From Actinomycetota bacterium (GTDB taxonomy: Bacteria > Actinomycetota > Actinomycetes > S36-B12), in the NCBI GenBank assembly GCA_026392575.1, contig JAPLBU010000084.1:1-14880 (forward strand): a stretch of DNA of 14,880 nucleotides, read 5' to 3'. This document shows positions 1-6,615 of the stretch, piece by piece. A program made the translations under genes and the position numbers. The notes below the pieces were generated by a model that did not search any database, was not told the DNA's origin, and was given only the letters and a program-made list of their open reading frames with translations. Position 1 is the first letter of the stretch; every line of letters starts with the position of its first letter.

Positions 1-290
1 ATGTGATTCGCCACGGCCTCGACGTCGCCGACAAGCTCGAGGTCTCCGATGGCGCGACCGACCGCGAGGTAGTCGCGCCAGCGCATCGTCTCCAGGCCGC
101 CGCCCCAGTGCACCGGGCGGCCATCCGCCTCAACCGCCGCCTGCAGCAGCGTGGACTTGCCGATGCCGCCCTCACCCACGAGCAGGACGGCCTGATCCTC
201 AGCCAGCAGGCCGACAACCTGAGCGAGGACCACGTCACGCCCGATGAGCGCACGATTCGACGCGAGCGCTCGCTTCGCGCTGCCTGCCAT
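1..290 (-). CDS. P-loop NTPase / AAA-type ATPase, probably LuxR-like large regulator (N-terminal part; runs off left edge)
   Basis: This partial gene reads leftwards off the window from an ATG at 290-288; about 96 codons are visible with no stop. The protein has an IGRD segment (residues 16-19), typical of the start of a STAND/AAA ATPase module ('x-G-R-x-x-E/V-L'). A Walker A P-loop GEGGIGKST follows at residues 39-47, directly after a hydrophobic beta strand (AVLLVG). This start-proximal P-loop resembles the N-termini of LuxR-family LAL regulators and related signal-transduction ATPases that bind ATP and act on transcription. The effector and DNA-binding regions lie outside the window, so regulator is an inference and P-loop ATPase is the firm part. 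It is divergent from the surface-protein gene at 447. G-rich sequence upstream of the ATG (GAGGG directly adjacent, GGGGG further up) gives no well-spaced Shine-Dalgarno. Confidence 0.75.
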   Translation of the reverse strand, partial: MAGSAKRALASNRALIGRDVVLAQVVGLLAEDQAVLLVGEGGIGKSTLLQAAVEADGRPVHWGGGLETMRWRDYLAVGRAIGDLELVGDVEAVANH

Positions 291-446
291 ACCCTCGGCC
301 CCCTGACACCTTCAGCCCCCCGGCACGTGGCGCTCACGCTAGTGGCGGCAGCACGAGTGTGCGAGATGTGGCGCAAAGGGACGATGAGGGATCTCTCCTG
401 CCCGGCGAGGCTTCCTCAAGTAGCCCCCGCCTACCAGAGGAGAGAA
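291..446. promoter_or_regulatory. divergent intergenic region with RBS of surface-protein gene
   Basis: This is the 156-bp spacer between the divergent ATPase gene and the surface-protein gene, so it should carry both promoters. A strong purine-rich ribosome site, AGAGGAGAG, lies at 436-444, just before the ATG at 447, and fixes that start. Two direct copies of GTGGCGC (327-333 and 368-374) and a small GCAC/GTGC inverted repeat (351-362) could be regulator contacts. Around 385-420 several overlapping short pairings (such as GAGG-CTT-CCTC) are possible, but they match no riboswitch consensus I recognise. I could not assign convincing -35/-10 hexamers. Confidence 0.4.
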
Positions 447-1589
447 ATGAACATTCCGTTCCGCACCAACAACCGCACGACCCCCGGCGCACGCCCGCTC
501 GCCCTGCTTGCCTCGCTCAGCCTGGCCGCCACCGGCCTGCTGGGCATCGCCCTCGCCCCGGCCGCCTCGGCGGTGGACCCCGGCGTGATCAGCCTGAGCG
601 TCACGGGCGGCTCGGACCCCAACACCATCGTTGCTTCCTGGAGTGACACGGCTGCGCCGGGCCAATACGAGGCTTCGTGGTGGCAGGACTGCGGCAGTGG
701 CTACGGAGCGGAGAGCAGCGCCTACGGGGTGACCTCGCCGCAGACCCTAAGCGCCACGGGTGGTTGCACGGTCCGTGTGAGGATGCAGAGCTTCCCGCCG
801 GCATCAAGCGTGCTCCTCTCCGAGAGCCAAGAGGTCATCGCCATCGCGACGTCGGCGCCAGCGCCCACCGCACCATCGCCAGCGTGCGACGGGGTCTGGG
901 AGGAAAGGAATTCCGCGACAGGCGCCGGTTCCTGCACGAAGAGCTACCCCGTGTGCTGGTACGAGGATTCGTACAACTCCACCACATACGAGATGCACCG
1001 TGTATCGGTCATTCGGTTCTGGGAAGGCACCGCCTGGGCCGATCCTTATGTCGAGCAGTGGATCGACGCCAGCACGATTCCTGACGAGGCGGTCTTCCCC
1101 AATCTCACCGTCGCCGGGGGTACCGCCTTCACCGCTCACGGCGATCAGTCCATCTGGGGTGGTGGAAAGTGCGACGGTTCCGGTGACCCGACCCCCCCGT
1201 CTGACGATCCGACCCCGGAGCCGGCCGCACCGAGCGCTGCTGCACCTCAGGCCGCACCCGCCCCGGTCGTGGACTACTGCCCCGACCTCACCGGTGTGCA
1301 GTGGGAGAACTACGACTGCCTGACGGGCATCTCCGCCCCTGCTGCTCCTGTGGCCGTGGTCGAAGCGGCCGTCGCCATTGCTGCACCCGCAGCGGCGACC
1401 CTGCCCGCCACCAAGCCCGCTGCGACCGTAGCCGTTCCCGCAGCGGCGACCATCCCCACTGCGGTTCCTGCTGGCGACGGATCCTCCGCACCGAGCAGCC
1501 TGCCCATGTGGGTCATGGCGCTGGCCACTATCGGCGTGCTGGCTGCGGCCGGCGCTACCCGCAGGATCGCTGGAGCGCGCACCGAGTAG
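447..1589 (+). CDS. exported, membrane-anchored, cysteine-containing surface protein with Ala/Pro-rich stalk (function unknown)
   Basis: A 380-residue protein I cannot assign to a family. The start is ATG 447, directly behind a strong RBS; the open frame extends upstream to base 3 but has no signal there and overlaps the antisense ATPase. Residues 1-42 form a signal peptide: basic n-region, Leu/Ala-rich core, APAASA cleavage motif. Residues 45-135 look like a beta-sandwich with two Cys. Residues 147-242 are a second Cys-containing, aromatic-rich region, then a PTPPSDDPTPEP linker. A short Cys pair lies at 278/291, then an Ala/Pro/Val stalk (295-345), one membrane helix (about 353-370) and a short Arg-rich tail. 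All eight Cys lie outside the membrane segment and could form disulfides. The end resembles a sortase signal in layout but has no LPxTG, so simple membrane anchoring is likelier. It is monocistronic, between a divergent promoter and a strong terminator. Confidence 0.85.
   Translation: MNIPFRTNNRTTPGARPLALLASLSLAATGLLGIALAPAASAVDPGVISLSVTGGSDPNTIVASWSDTAAPGQYEASWWQDCGSGYGAESSAYGVTSPQTLSATGGCTVRVRMQSFPPASSVLLSESQEVIAIATSAPAPTAPSPACDGVWEERNSATGAGSCTKSYPVCWYEDSYNSTTYEMHRVSVIRFWEGTAWADPYVEQWIDASTIPDEAVFPNLTVAGGTAFTAHGDQSIWGGGKCDGSGDPTPPSDDPTPEPAAPSAAAPQAAPAPVVDYCPDLTGVQWENYDCLTGISAPAAPVAVVEAAVAIAAPAAATLPATKPAATVAVPAAATIPTAVPAGDGSSAPSSLPMWVMALATIGVLAAAGATRRIAGARTE
1386..1451 (+). repeat. two 15-bp direct repeats in the stalk-coding region
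   Basis: CCCGCAGCGGCGACC occurs at 1386-1400 and again at 1437-1451, in the same frame and exactly 51 bp (17 codons) apart. Both copies encode PAAAT. This suggests that the Ala/Pro stalk of the surface protein grew by duplication, and its length may vary between strains. Confidence 0.7.
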
Positions 1590-1610
1590 CACGCGTTTCC
1601 GCCCGAGACT

Positions 1611-1655
1611 GGGCCCCGATGGTTGCCGTGCGAGGGATGGCGACCATCGGGGCCC
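1611..1655. terminator. strong rho-independent-like hairpin, possibly bidirectional
   Basis: Left arm GGGCCCCGATGGT (1611-1623) pairs perfectly with ACCATCGGGGCCC (1643-1655). Four more pairs inside (one G-U) make about 17 bp, with an 11-nt loop at 1628-1638. It starts 22 bp after the stop of the surface-protein gene. No clear U-run follows, as is common in GC-rich actinobacteria. The CAP gene ends towards it from the other side at 1738, so the same stem may also stop minus-strand transcripts. The rest of 1590-1737 shows nothing else I can name. Confidence 0.75.
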
Positions 1656-1737
1656 TTACCCATGCTCTAGACGACGGGCGGCTGGATCTCACCCGGTCGC
1701 GCTCGCCCGATGATCCCGAGCAGGACGATCCCCATAA

Positions 1738-2253
1738 TCAGCAGCCGCGGCCGCTCCCGAAGTTCTGCACCCAGTAGGAGCCATAGGTGCTCGTCGGATT
1801 GGAGGAGTAGCCGAAGCCCACATGCCGAAGGGTTGGGTTGATCAGGTTGGTGTAGTGCTCCGGCGACAGCACCCAGTCCTGCACGACCTGCTCGATAGTC
1901 GCCTGCCCCGCCGCGATGTTCTCGGCCGCCACCCGCCAGGTGTATCCCTGTCGGGTCATCCGCGTCCAGGGCTCACTGCCGTCCTGCCCAACATGGCCGA
2001 AGGTACTGGTCGAGGCCATGACCATCGCGTACTCCTGCGCCGAGCGGCGCAGGGCACCGCACGGATGCAGTGCGGGAACTCCGACCGAAGCTCGGACCGC
2101 GTTGACGCGTGCGAGCATCTCGTGGCGCCAGCCCGGTGCGAGTTCGGCCGCCTGCGCATTCGCCGGGATCAGCGCGACGAGCAGGAGGGTGACCACCGCA
2201 ACGATCACGCTGCGGAAGACGGCTCTCACGGGCATGCTCGATGCATGGGTCAT
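1738..2253 (-). CDS. secreted CAP-domain (SCP/PR-1-like) protein
   Basis: A 171-residue exported protein. Residues 1-35 form a signal peptide (PVRAVFR, then a Val/Leu-rich core, with cleavage after ANAQA), so the mature protein is essentially one CAP domain. CAP landmarks in order: RVNAVRASVGVPAL near the start (49-62), FGHVG with His87, AAENIAAG with Glu111, WVLSPEHYTNLINP with His133, and a C-terminal YWVQNFG. His87, Glu111 and His133 fit the usual His/Glu cavity. Bacterial CAP proteins are small secreted domains whose biochemical role is mostly unsettled (lipid or ligand binding, sometimes protease claims), so I assign no reaction. The two Cys are at 65 and the extreme C-terminus (171). 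A second in-frame ATG at 2235 would still leave a usable signal peptide, and neither start has a well-spaced RBS. It lies 110 bp downstream of the alpha/beta hydrolase gene on the same strand. Confidence 0.9.
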   Translation of the reverse strand: MTHASSMPVRAVFRSVIVAVVTLLLVALIPANAQAAELAPGWRHEMLARVNAVRASVGVPALHPCGALRRSAQEYAMVMASTSTFGHVGQDGSEPWTRMTRQGYTWRVAAENIAAGQATIEQVVQDWVLSPEHYTNLINPTLRHVGFGYSSNPTSTYGSYWVQNFGSGRGC

Positions 2254-2310
2254 GCCTCGATGATGACCATGAACATGACGGGGGAACAGCCAGAATCGCG
2301 CCTGAGCGGC

Positions 2311-2351
2311 AGGCCTTACCCAGACTTAATCCCGCTCTTGGGCTGAGGCCT
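2311..2351 (-). terminator. interrupted hairpin behind the alpha/beta-hydrolase gene
   Basis: AGGCCT (2311-2316) and CCCA (2319-2322) pair with TGGG (2339-2342) and AGGCCT (2346-2351) across a small internal loop. It begins 12 bp past the stop of the minus-strand hydrolase gene, the right place for a terminator. There is no U-run, and each AGGCCT arm is itself palindromic, so the call is tentative. The rest of 2254-2363 should hold the promoter of the CAP gene, but no clear hexamers stand out. Confidence 0.35.
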
Positions 2352-2363
2352 ACGTTGCGCCCC

Positions 2364-4415
2364 TCACAGGGTCGAGTTGACCAACTGTTCGATATCCGAA
2401 CGCGCCGTCTCGCGGCCGGTCCACGTTGCGACGTTCTCCTGGACCTTGGCCTCGGCCTCGGCACGCTTGGGCGTCGGCTCCGCTTCGGCCTTTGCCCAGC
2501 GTCGACGGACCTCCCAGACGAGCTCGCGCTCCCGCAGGGCCTGCTGGACACGGGCCATCTGGTCGTCGCCGATCTCGAGCCGGAACGTCGTGCGCACCGC
2601 CTCGGGGATCTCTCGCCGATAGTCGTGGCCGCCCTCCTGGAAGAAGCCGGGAGTGGGCACGAGCGCGTTCTGCAGGTCGATGAACGTCGTCACGAAGGAC
2701 ACGACGGGCAGCCACCGGGTGTGCAGCGGCGAGCCCGGCGGGCGCGTGTCTGTCGGCCCCAGCCATGCGGGCCGCTTCCACACCAGGGGCGTGGCGAACT
2801 TCGGCACCGGATCGTCGCCGTTCTGCAGTAGCAGGAACCGCACATCAGCAAGCCGATCCTTCGGCATCGATGCCCAGTCCCGGATGGCGCGCGGAAGGTA
2901 GAACGCACCCGGCCCTTCTTCAGGGGTCTCCGTCACCGTGCGGGTCCCCCACAGTTCCTCGCGGAACACCGTGGATGCCGGGGTGCCGATCCACAGGGCC
3001 GCGTCGAGGCCGATCCCATTCGGCCCGGTCGTGCCCTGCCCGCGGAACATCTCCTCACTCACCTGCGACCCGAGACTCTCCCCGAAGAGGTAGAACTGCG
3101 GACGCTTGTCGGCGGGCATCGCCATCAGTCGCTCAACGATCCCGTTGATCAGCAGACGGGTCTGATGCGTCGCGTAGCCGACCTTGGTCAAGGAAAGCGC
3201 AGACGGCAGAACGGAGTACTGGATGCAGGCGGACGCGCAGTCACCGCGCGTCAGGTACTCGAGCGTCTCGGTGGCCACGTAGTTCACATAGCCCGACCCG
3301 GTGGGCGAGAAGAGCGCGAAAACCGATCGCTCGAGGGCATGTGTCCGGTCGATCTCCGCGAGCAGGAGGTCCGCCCGCTGCTGCGGTGTGTCGGCGCATG
3401 AGAGGGAGGAGTACACGCGAATCGGCTGCTGGGCCGGCTCGCCGACCACATCAGCGATGGTGTCCTTCCTGAGCACCATCGACAGCCATCGCCGGGACTC
3501 GCGGGTCTGGTCCTCCCACGGGATCAGCGAACCCGGACCGCCCGTAACTTCCGGCAGATCCGGTGGCTGCGCGTGGGCGAGGTCGGCTCCGACGCCGGCC
3601 TTCGTCAGGAGCAGGTTGGCTGCCGTGACGGCACCCCAGCCGACACCGGCGAGGGCCCCCGTGGCACCCAGACGGCCGATAGCGCGGTGATCGGACGGCG
3701 CTCCACCAAGCACGCGGGCGGCTCCCCGGGCTACCGCTCCGCTGAGCAGCGTCTCACCGCGCGCCACGCCCAGCAGCGCTGCGGTGACGGCAGCACTCGA
3801 GGCCAGCGCCTTGGGCATGGAGACCTCGCGGACAACGTTCTCGTGAGCGACTTCCTGCCCCGGCGCCATGGATCCGCGCGTTGCGGTCCCCGGTCGGGTG
3901 AGGGCGTAGCCCGCACCGACAGCACCCACGGCGGTCAGCAGGGACAGCGCGCGGAACCCGGGTCGGCCCCGCCGGGAGTCCAGACCGTCGGCTCCGAGCC
4001 CGGCCGCTCCCGCCGCGCACAGGCCCACGCCCACGAGCCGCACGAGGGCGCGCTTCGATGACTCGTGCTCGCGGGGAGGCACTGCCCGGGTGACGGCGAA
4101 GCCGACCGCCGCGGCAACCGCGTCGACGGTCATGCCGGACGCGATCCGACCCGCACGCGAGCCCTGTGAGGCCGGGATCCGGTCGGCGGTCGACCGGAGG
4201 AACGAGTGCGCCGTCACGCCCCAGCCGTACCCGACCGACGCGGCGACGCCGCTGATGATGGCCTGATCGCGCGTACCCCGCGAGAGCAGGTTCGGCTGGT
4301 ACGACAGGCCCGTATAGAAGGCGCCCAGCAGGAAACCGGTCCGAGAGGACACGTCCAGGCCGCCGGAGTAGAGCCGCTGCCGGCGTTCGTCGCCGATGCC
4401 CAAGATTGTTCCCAT
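2364..4415 (-). CDS. polytopic membrane alpha/beta hydrolase (Abhydrolase_9 type)
   Basis: A 683-residue protein matching the actinobacterial family with a membrane N-terminus and a C-terminal alpha/beta-hydrolase domain (Pfam Abhydrolase_9_N plus Abhydrolase_9, from memory). The N-terminal half (about 25-275) has several Ala/Gly/Val-rich hydrophobic stretches, including the GLSYQPNLLSRGTRDQ segment and GYGWG (63-67). The catalytic half begins near 300. The nucleophile elbow is GESLG with Ser447, the acid is probably Asp534 or Asp535 in NGDDPVPKF, and the base is probably His597 in EGGHDYR. Residues 620-683 form a charged, Ala/Glu-rich, probably helical tail. It is likely a membrane esterase or lipase acting on lipid or envelope substrates; the true substrate is unknown. 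The start is supported by AAGGTG (4426-4431), 10 nt before the ATG. The Cys pair in DCASAC (392-396) just before the hydrolase core is a visible oddity. Confidence 0.88.
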   Translation of the reverse strand: MGTILGIGDERRQRLYSGGLDVSSRTGFLLGAFYTGLSYQPNLLSRGTRDQAIISGVAASVGYGWGVTAHSFLRSTADRIPASQGSRAGRIASGMTVDAVAAAVGFAVTRAVPPREHESSKRALVRLVGVGLCAAGAAGLGADGLDSRRGRPGFRALSLLTAVGAVGAGYALTRPGTATRGSMAPGQEVAHENVVREVSMPKALASSAAVTAALLGVARGETLLSGAVARGAARVLGGAPSDHRAIGRLGATGALAGVGWGAVTAANLLLTKAGVGADLAHAQPPDLPEVTGGPGSLIPWEDQTRESRRWLSMVLRKDTIADVVGEPAQQPIRVYSSLSCADTPQQRADLLLAEIDRTHALERSVFALFSPTGSGYVNYVATETLEYLTRGDCASACIQYSVLPSALSLTKVGYATHQTRLLINGIVERLMAMPADKRPQFYLFGESLGSQVSEEMFRGQGTTGPNGIGLDAALWIGTPASTVFREELWGTRTVTETPEEGPGAFYLPRAIRDWASMPKDRLADVRFLLLQNGDDPVPKFATPLVWKRPAWLGPTDTRPPGSPLHTRWLPVVSFVTTFIDLQNALVPTPGFFQEGGHDYRREIPEAVRTTFRLEIGDDQMARVQQALRERELVWEVRRRWAKAEAEPTPKRAEAEAKVQENVATWTGRETARSDIEQLVNSTL

Positions 4416-4438
4416 GGTCGTTCTTCACCTTCCTCGCT

Positions 4439-4463
4439 GTGCCGTGTTCAGACCGTACGGCAC
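4439..4463 (-). promoter_or_regulatory. inverted repeat upstream of the alpha/beta-hydrolase gene
   Basis: GTGCCGT (4439-4445) and ACGGCAC (4457-4463) form a perfect 7-bp inverted repeat around 11 nt. It sits in the 59-bp gap between the stop of the LURP-one-like gene and the start of the hydrolase gene, just upstream of the latter's RBS. It could be a dyad operator, a weak terminator for the upstream pair, or chance. Confidence 0.35.
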
Positions 4464-4474
4464 CCGTGTGATTT

Positions 4475-4990
4475 CTACCCGCGAGACATCGCATCTAGAC
4501 AGACGGCGATGGCCAGAAGAAGGCTGACATCCTCGCCCTGATTGATCTCGATGCCGTAGGTCTCCCGCGCTCGGAACCACTTCTTCGACACCTTCGCGAT
4601 CCGGTCGCCATCACGCTCGATCTCGTACTCGTGATCGACGATGTTCCCGTGGGCAGTGAGCTCGCTGCCACCGTCGACATCGATCTTGAAGCGATCACGG
4701 ATGCCAACGAGCGCCTTGTGCACCGTCGCGTTGCCGGATGGTCGCTCGATCTCCATCTTGCCGCGCAGGGTCATCTTGCGCTCCTGGATCTTCGCGACCT
4801 CGCGCCCATTCGCGTCCTCCAGAATGAAGGTGTCGCGTACGTGCATCGCCTTGCCATCGACCCGATAGGCGCGATCGCCGGACTCGTCCTCGATCCAGTA
4901 GTCGTCGCCGATCGACATCAGCTGCTCGCGCATCTGGAAACGACGCGATTCGCCGCCCTTGTCGTCCTTGTCTCGCCCGAAGAGTCCCAT
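4475..4990 (-). CDS. LURP-one-related (Tubby-like fold) protein
   Basis: A 171-residue protein with the features of the LURP-one-related / YxjI-like family: a short charged N-terminus (MGLFGRDKDDKGG), then a chain of beta strands. These include YWIEDESGDRAYRVDGK (31-47), FILEDANGREVAKIQERK (55-72), a mid-section YEIERDG (122-128), and the family-typical KKWFRARETYGIEI (136-149). The final stretch VSLLLAIAVCLDAMS is the hydrophobic C-terminal helix seen in Tubby-like folds. There is no signal peptide, so it is cytoplasmic or membrane-peripheral. Relatives are thought to bind phosphoinositides or membranes or to act as scaffolds; no catalytic site is expected. Its ATG shares one base with the stop of the upstream SnoaL-like gene (TGATG at 4992-4988), so the two are probably translationally coupled. 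Confidence 0.88.
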   Translation of the reverse strand: MGLFGRDKDDKGGESRRFQMREQLMSIGDDYWIEDESGDRAYRVDGKAMHVRDTFILEDANGREVAKIQERKMTLRGKMEIERPSGNATVHKALVGIRDRFKIDVDGGSELTAHGNIVDHEYEIERDGDRIAKVSKKWFRARETYGIEINQGEDVSLLLAIAVCLDAMSRG

Positions 4991-5382
4991 CAGCTGACCA
5001 TCCCCTCGCCCTTGTCGATATGCGCAACGCGAGGTGCCATCGCCTCCGCGAGTGCGATCACGCCCGAGAGCGGACGGACCATCACGGTGAACTCGCTGAC
5101 GAGGCCGGCGTCGTCGAAGCGCAGATGGTCGAGCCCCTGCACCTGACGTCCAGCGACAGTCGCGGTGAAGACGAGGGCGTGCGTGCCCTCACCCGCCAGC
5201 TCGTCAACGTAGGTGAAGTCGCCGAACACCTGCATCACTTCGGTGAGGACCTGCGTCACGGCTTCGCGTCCACGGAACGGCTGGAACGCCACCGGACTGT
5301 TGAAGACGACGTCGGGCGAGAGGAGCGCCGACAGCGTCGGCACATCACGTGACTCCACGGCCGCACGGAAGGAATGCGTCAT
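4990..5382 (-). CDS. SnoaL-like / NTF2-fold protein
   Basis: A 130-residue protein with the NTF2-fold pattern: an N-terminal helix (THSFRAAVESRDVPTLSALL), then DVVFNSPVAFQPFRGREAVTQVL (the pocket-forming turn of SnoaL-like proteins), then strands ALVFTATVAGRQVQGLDHLRFDDAG and EFTVMVRPL. The fold is used both by small-molecule isomerases or cyclases and by non-enzymatic ligand binders. No diagnostic catalytic pair can be named here, so the substrate is unknown. It starts at ATG 5382 with no Shine-Dalgarno, but with a well-placed -10 that implies a leaderless transcript. Its stop overlaps the start of the LURP-one-like gene by one base. It lies 47 bp downstream of the NlpC/P60 gene on the same strand. 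Confidence 0.85.
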   Translation of the reverse strand: MTHSFRAAVESRDVPTLSALLSPDVVFNSPVAFQPFRGREAVTQVLTEVMQVFGDFTYVDELAGEGTHALVFTATVAGRQVQGLDHLRFDDAGLVSEFTVMVRPLSGVIALAEAMAPRVAHIDKGEGMVS

Positions 5383-5388
5383 GGCAGC

Positions 5389-5394
5389 AGGGTA
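5389..5394 (-). promoter_or_regulatory. -10 element of a likely leaderless promoter for the SnoaL-like gene
   Basis: On the minus strand TACCCT (5394-5389) fits the actinobacterial TANNNT -10. Only 6 nt separate it from the ATG at 5382, so transcription would begin at the A of the start codon. No Shine-Dalgarno precedes the gene, which agrees with a leaderless mRNA. A weak GTAACC lies about 17 nt further upstream at the -35 position. Confidence 0.4.
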
Positions 5395-5429
5395 GGGCCT
5401 GCCGAACGGACGGTTACGGGAAGCCCATC

Positions 5430-6456
5430 TCAGCCGATGACGCGACCGGCACCGCTGTATCGCTCGCCGTACCAGGGGCCCAAGTAATCGATGACCTCGA
5501 CGCCGTCGCTGGGGTTCGATGCGCTGACCATCTTGCCGCTGCCGATGTACATCGCAACGTGGTGCGCGCCGCCACCGAAGTAGAAGACCAGGTCACCGGG
5601 CTGCAACTCGGAGTCGGAGATGCGGCGAACCTGTGAGAACTGCGTGTAGCTGAGCGGAGTGATGCCTACCCCGGCCTGGCCCCAGGCAGCGGACGTGAGC
5701 TTGGAGCAGTCCCATGAATAGGGCGGGCTGGCGCTGAAGGAATAGGGCTTGCCGACCTGCGAGAGCGCGTACTGCACGGCGATCGCGGCACGCGAGCCAC
5801 CGGTGTAACCACCGCCGGCGGAGCTCGAGGAGTTGACCATGGCCAACGCCGCTGCAGATCTCGGCCAGACGCTGTCGCTCCTGCTCCTGCAGGGATGCAA
5901 GAACATCCTCGGCCTCCGCGAGGTTGCCGTCCGCATCCTGCTTCGCAGCGGCCATGTCATCTCGGAGCCCCTGCGCGATCTTCTCTTGATCAGCGAGGGT
6001 CGCTTCACTCGCCGACAGCCGCACCTGCGCGGTCTTCGTGCGGCGCAGGCCGGCAGCCTGCGACTGGGCGAGCATGTCCAGCGCTGCGGACTGACTGAGG
6101 AAGTCGGTCGGGTTCTCCGCCAGCAGCACCTGAAGAGTGGAGTCCATGCCACCGGTCATATAGACGTTGCGGGCAAGGTCGTTGATCGAGGCCTTGGCGA
6201 TCGCGAGGTCATCGCGCTCGCGCTTCACCTTGTTGCGAATGCCACCCAGTCGCTGCTCGGTCTCATTGAGCTTGCTCTGAGCCGCGTAGTAGTTCTCCTT
6301 CGCGGAGGCAGCCTTCATCTGCAGGTCGCGGACCTGTGCCTGCACCTGCCTGATGTCACGGCTTGGCACCGCCTGGCCCGACGCGGCGGCGACCACGACC
6401 ATGAGGAGAGCGGCGCAGACAGCGCCCACTCCCTTTGCCCAGGTGATACGGCTCAC
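5430..6456 (-). pseudogene. secreted NlpC/P60 cell-wall hydrolase with N-terminal coiled coil, broken by a +1 frameshift
   Basis: Two overlapping minus-strand frames make one RipA/p60-like protein. The first runs from GTG 6456: signal peptide (about 1-29, cleavage near ASGQA), then a long helical coiled coil (33-199) with the VYMTGGMDSTLQVLLAENPTDFL segment typical of these precursors. The second frame carries the NlpC/P60 peptidase: GKPYSFSASPPYSWDCSKL with catalytic Cys (codon 5708-5706), then GDLVFYFGGGAHHVAMYIG with catalytic His, ending at 5430. The frame changes near 5857-5862, just after ERQRLAE. Dropping one base there gives a smooth LAESAAALAM reading, and the 1,027-nt span is 342 codons (stop included) plus one base. 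As written, the first frame ends in unrelated residues at 5593 and no secreted peptidase is made. Such enzymes cut the peptidoglycan stem peptide (D-Glu-mDAP type). A sequencing error is possible. No good RBS precedes the GTG. Confidence 0.85.
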
Positions 6457-6568
6457 GGGCGGCGCTCGATAGTCGCCCAGTAGGTCATCTCACGAGGGTA
6501 CGTGAAGGTCCCCCGTCTACCGAAATCGACGCGGCGGGCGAGGTCAGAAGACGCGGCAGCAATGGGCG

Positions 6569-6574
6569 TAGGCT
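6569..6574 (+). promoter_or_regulatory. possible -10 for the PAS gene within the divergent spacer 6457-6615
   Basis: TAGGCT at 6569-6574 fits TANNNT and would give a leader of about 35 nt ahead of the ATG at 6616. No good -35 lies at the right spacing. The 159-bp spacer separates the NlpC/P60 gene from the PAS gene, so it should hold both promoters. Nothing else in it stands out. GAGAGG at 6604-6609 is the PAS gene's RBS. Confidence 0.25.
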
Positions 6575-6615
6575 CACGCCTCACTCCCACACTCGCCCCC
6601 CACGAGAGGCCCCCC

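Noticed and set aside
3..446. N-terminal extension of the surface protein by about 148 residues
   Set aside because: No start signal. The region is antisense to a clear P-loop ATPase, and the real start at 447 has a strong RBS and a perfect signal peptide.
385..446. Riboswitch in the leader of the surface-protein gene
   Set aside because: Short alternative pairings exist, but no c-di-GMP, c-di-AMP, cobalamin or guanidine consensus core can be found.
5430..5840. Separate small gene starting at ATG 5840 (MVNSSSSAGG) encoding only the NlpC/P60 domain
   Set aside because: There is no RBS and no signal peptide. The upstream frame supplies exactly the missing export signal and coiled coil, so a frameshift in one gene fits better.
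5850..5870. Programmed +1 frameshift in the wall hydrolase
   Set aside because: No slippery codon pair, stop codon or downstream stem at the shift, and the family is normally made from one frame.
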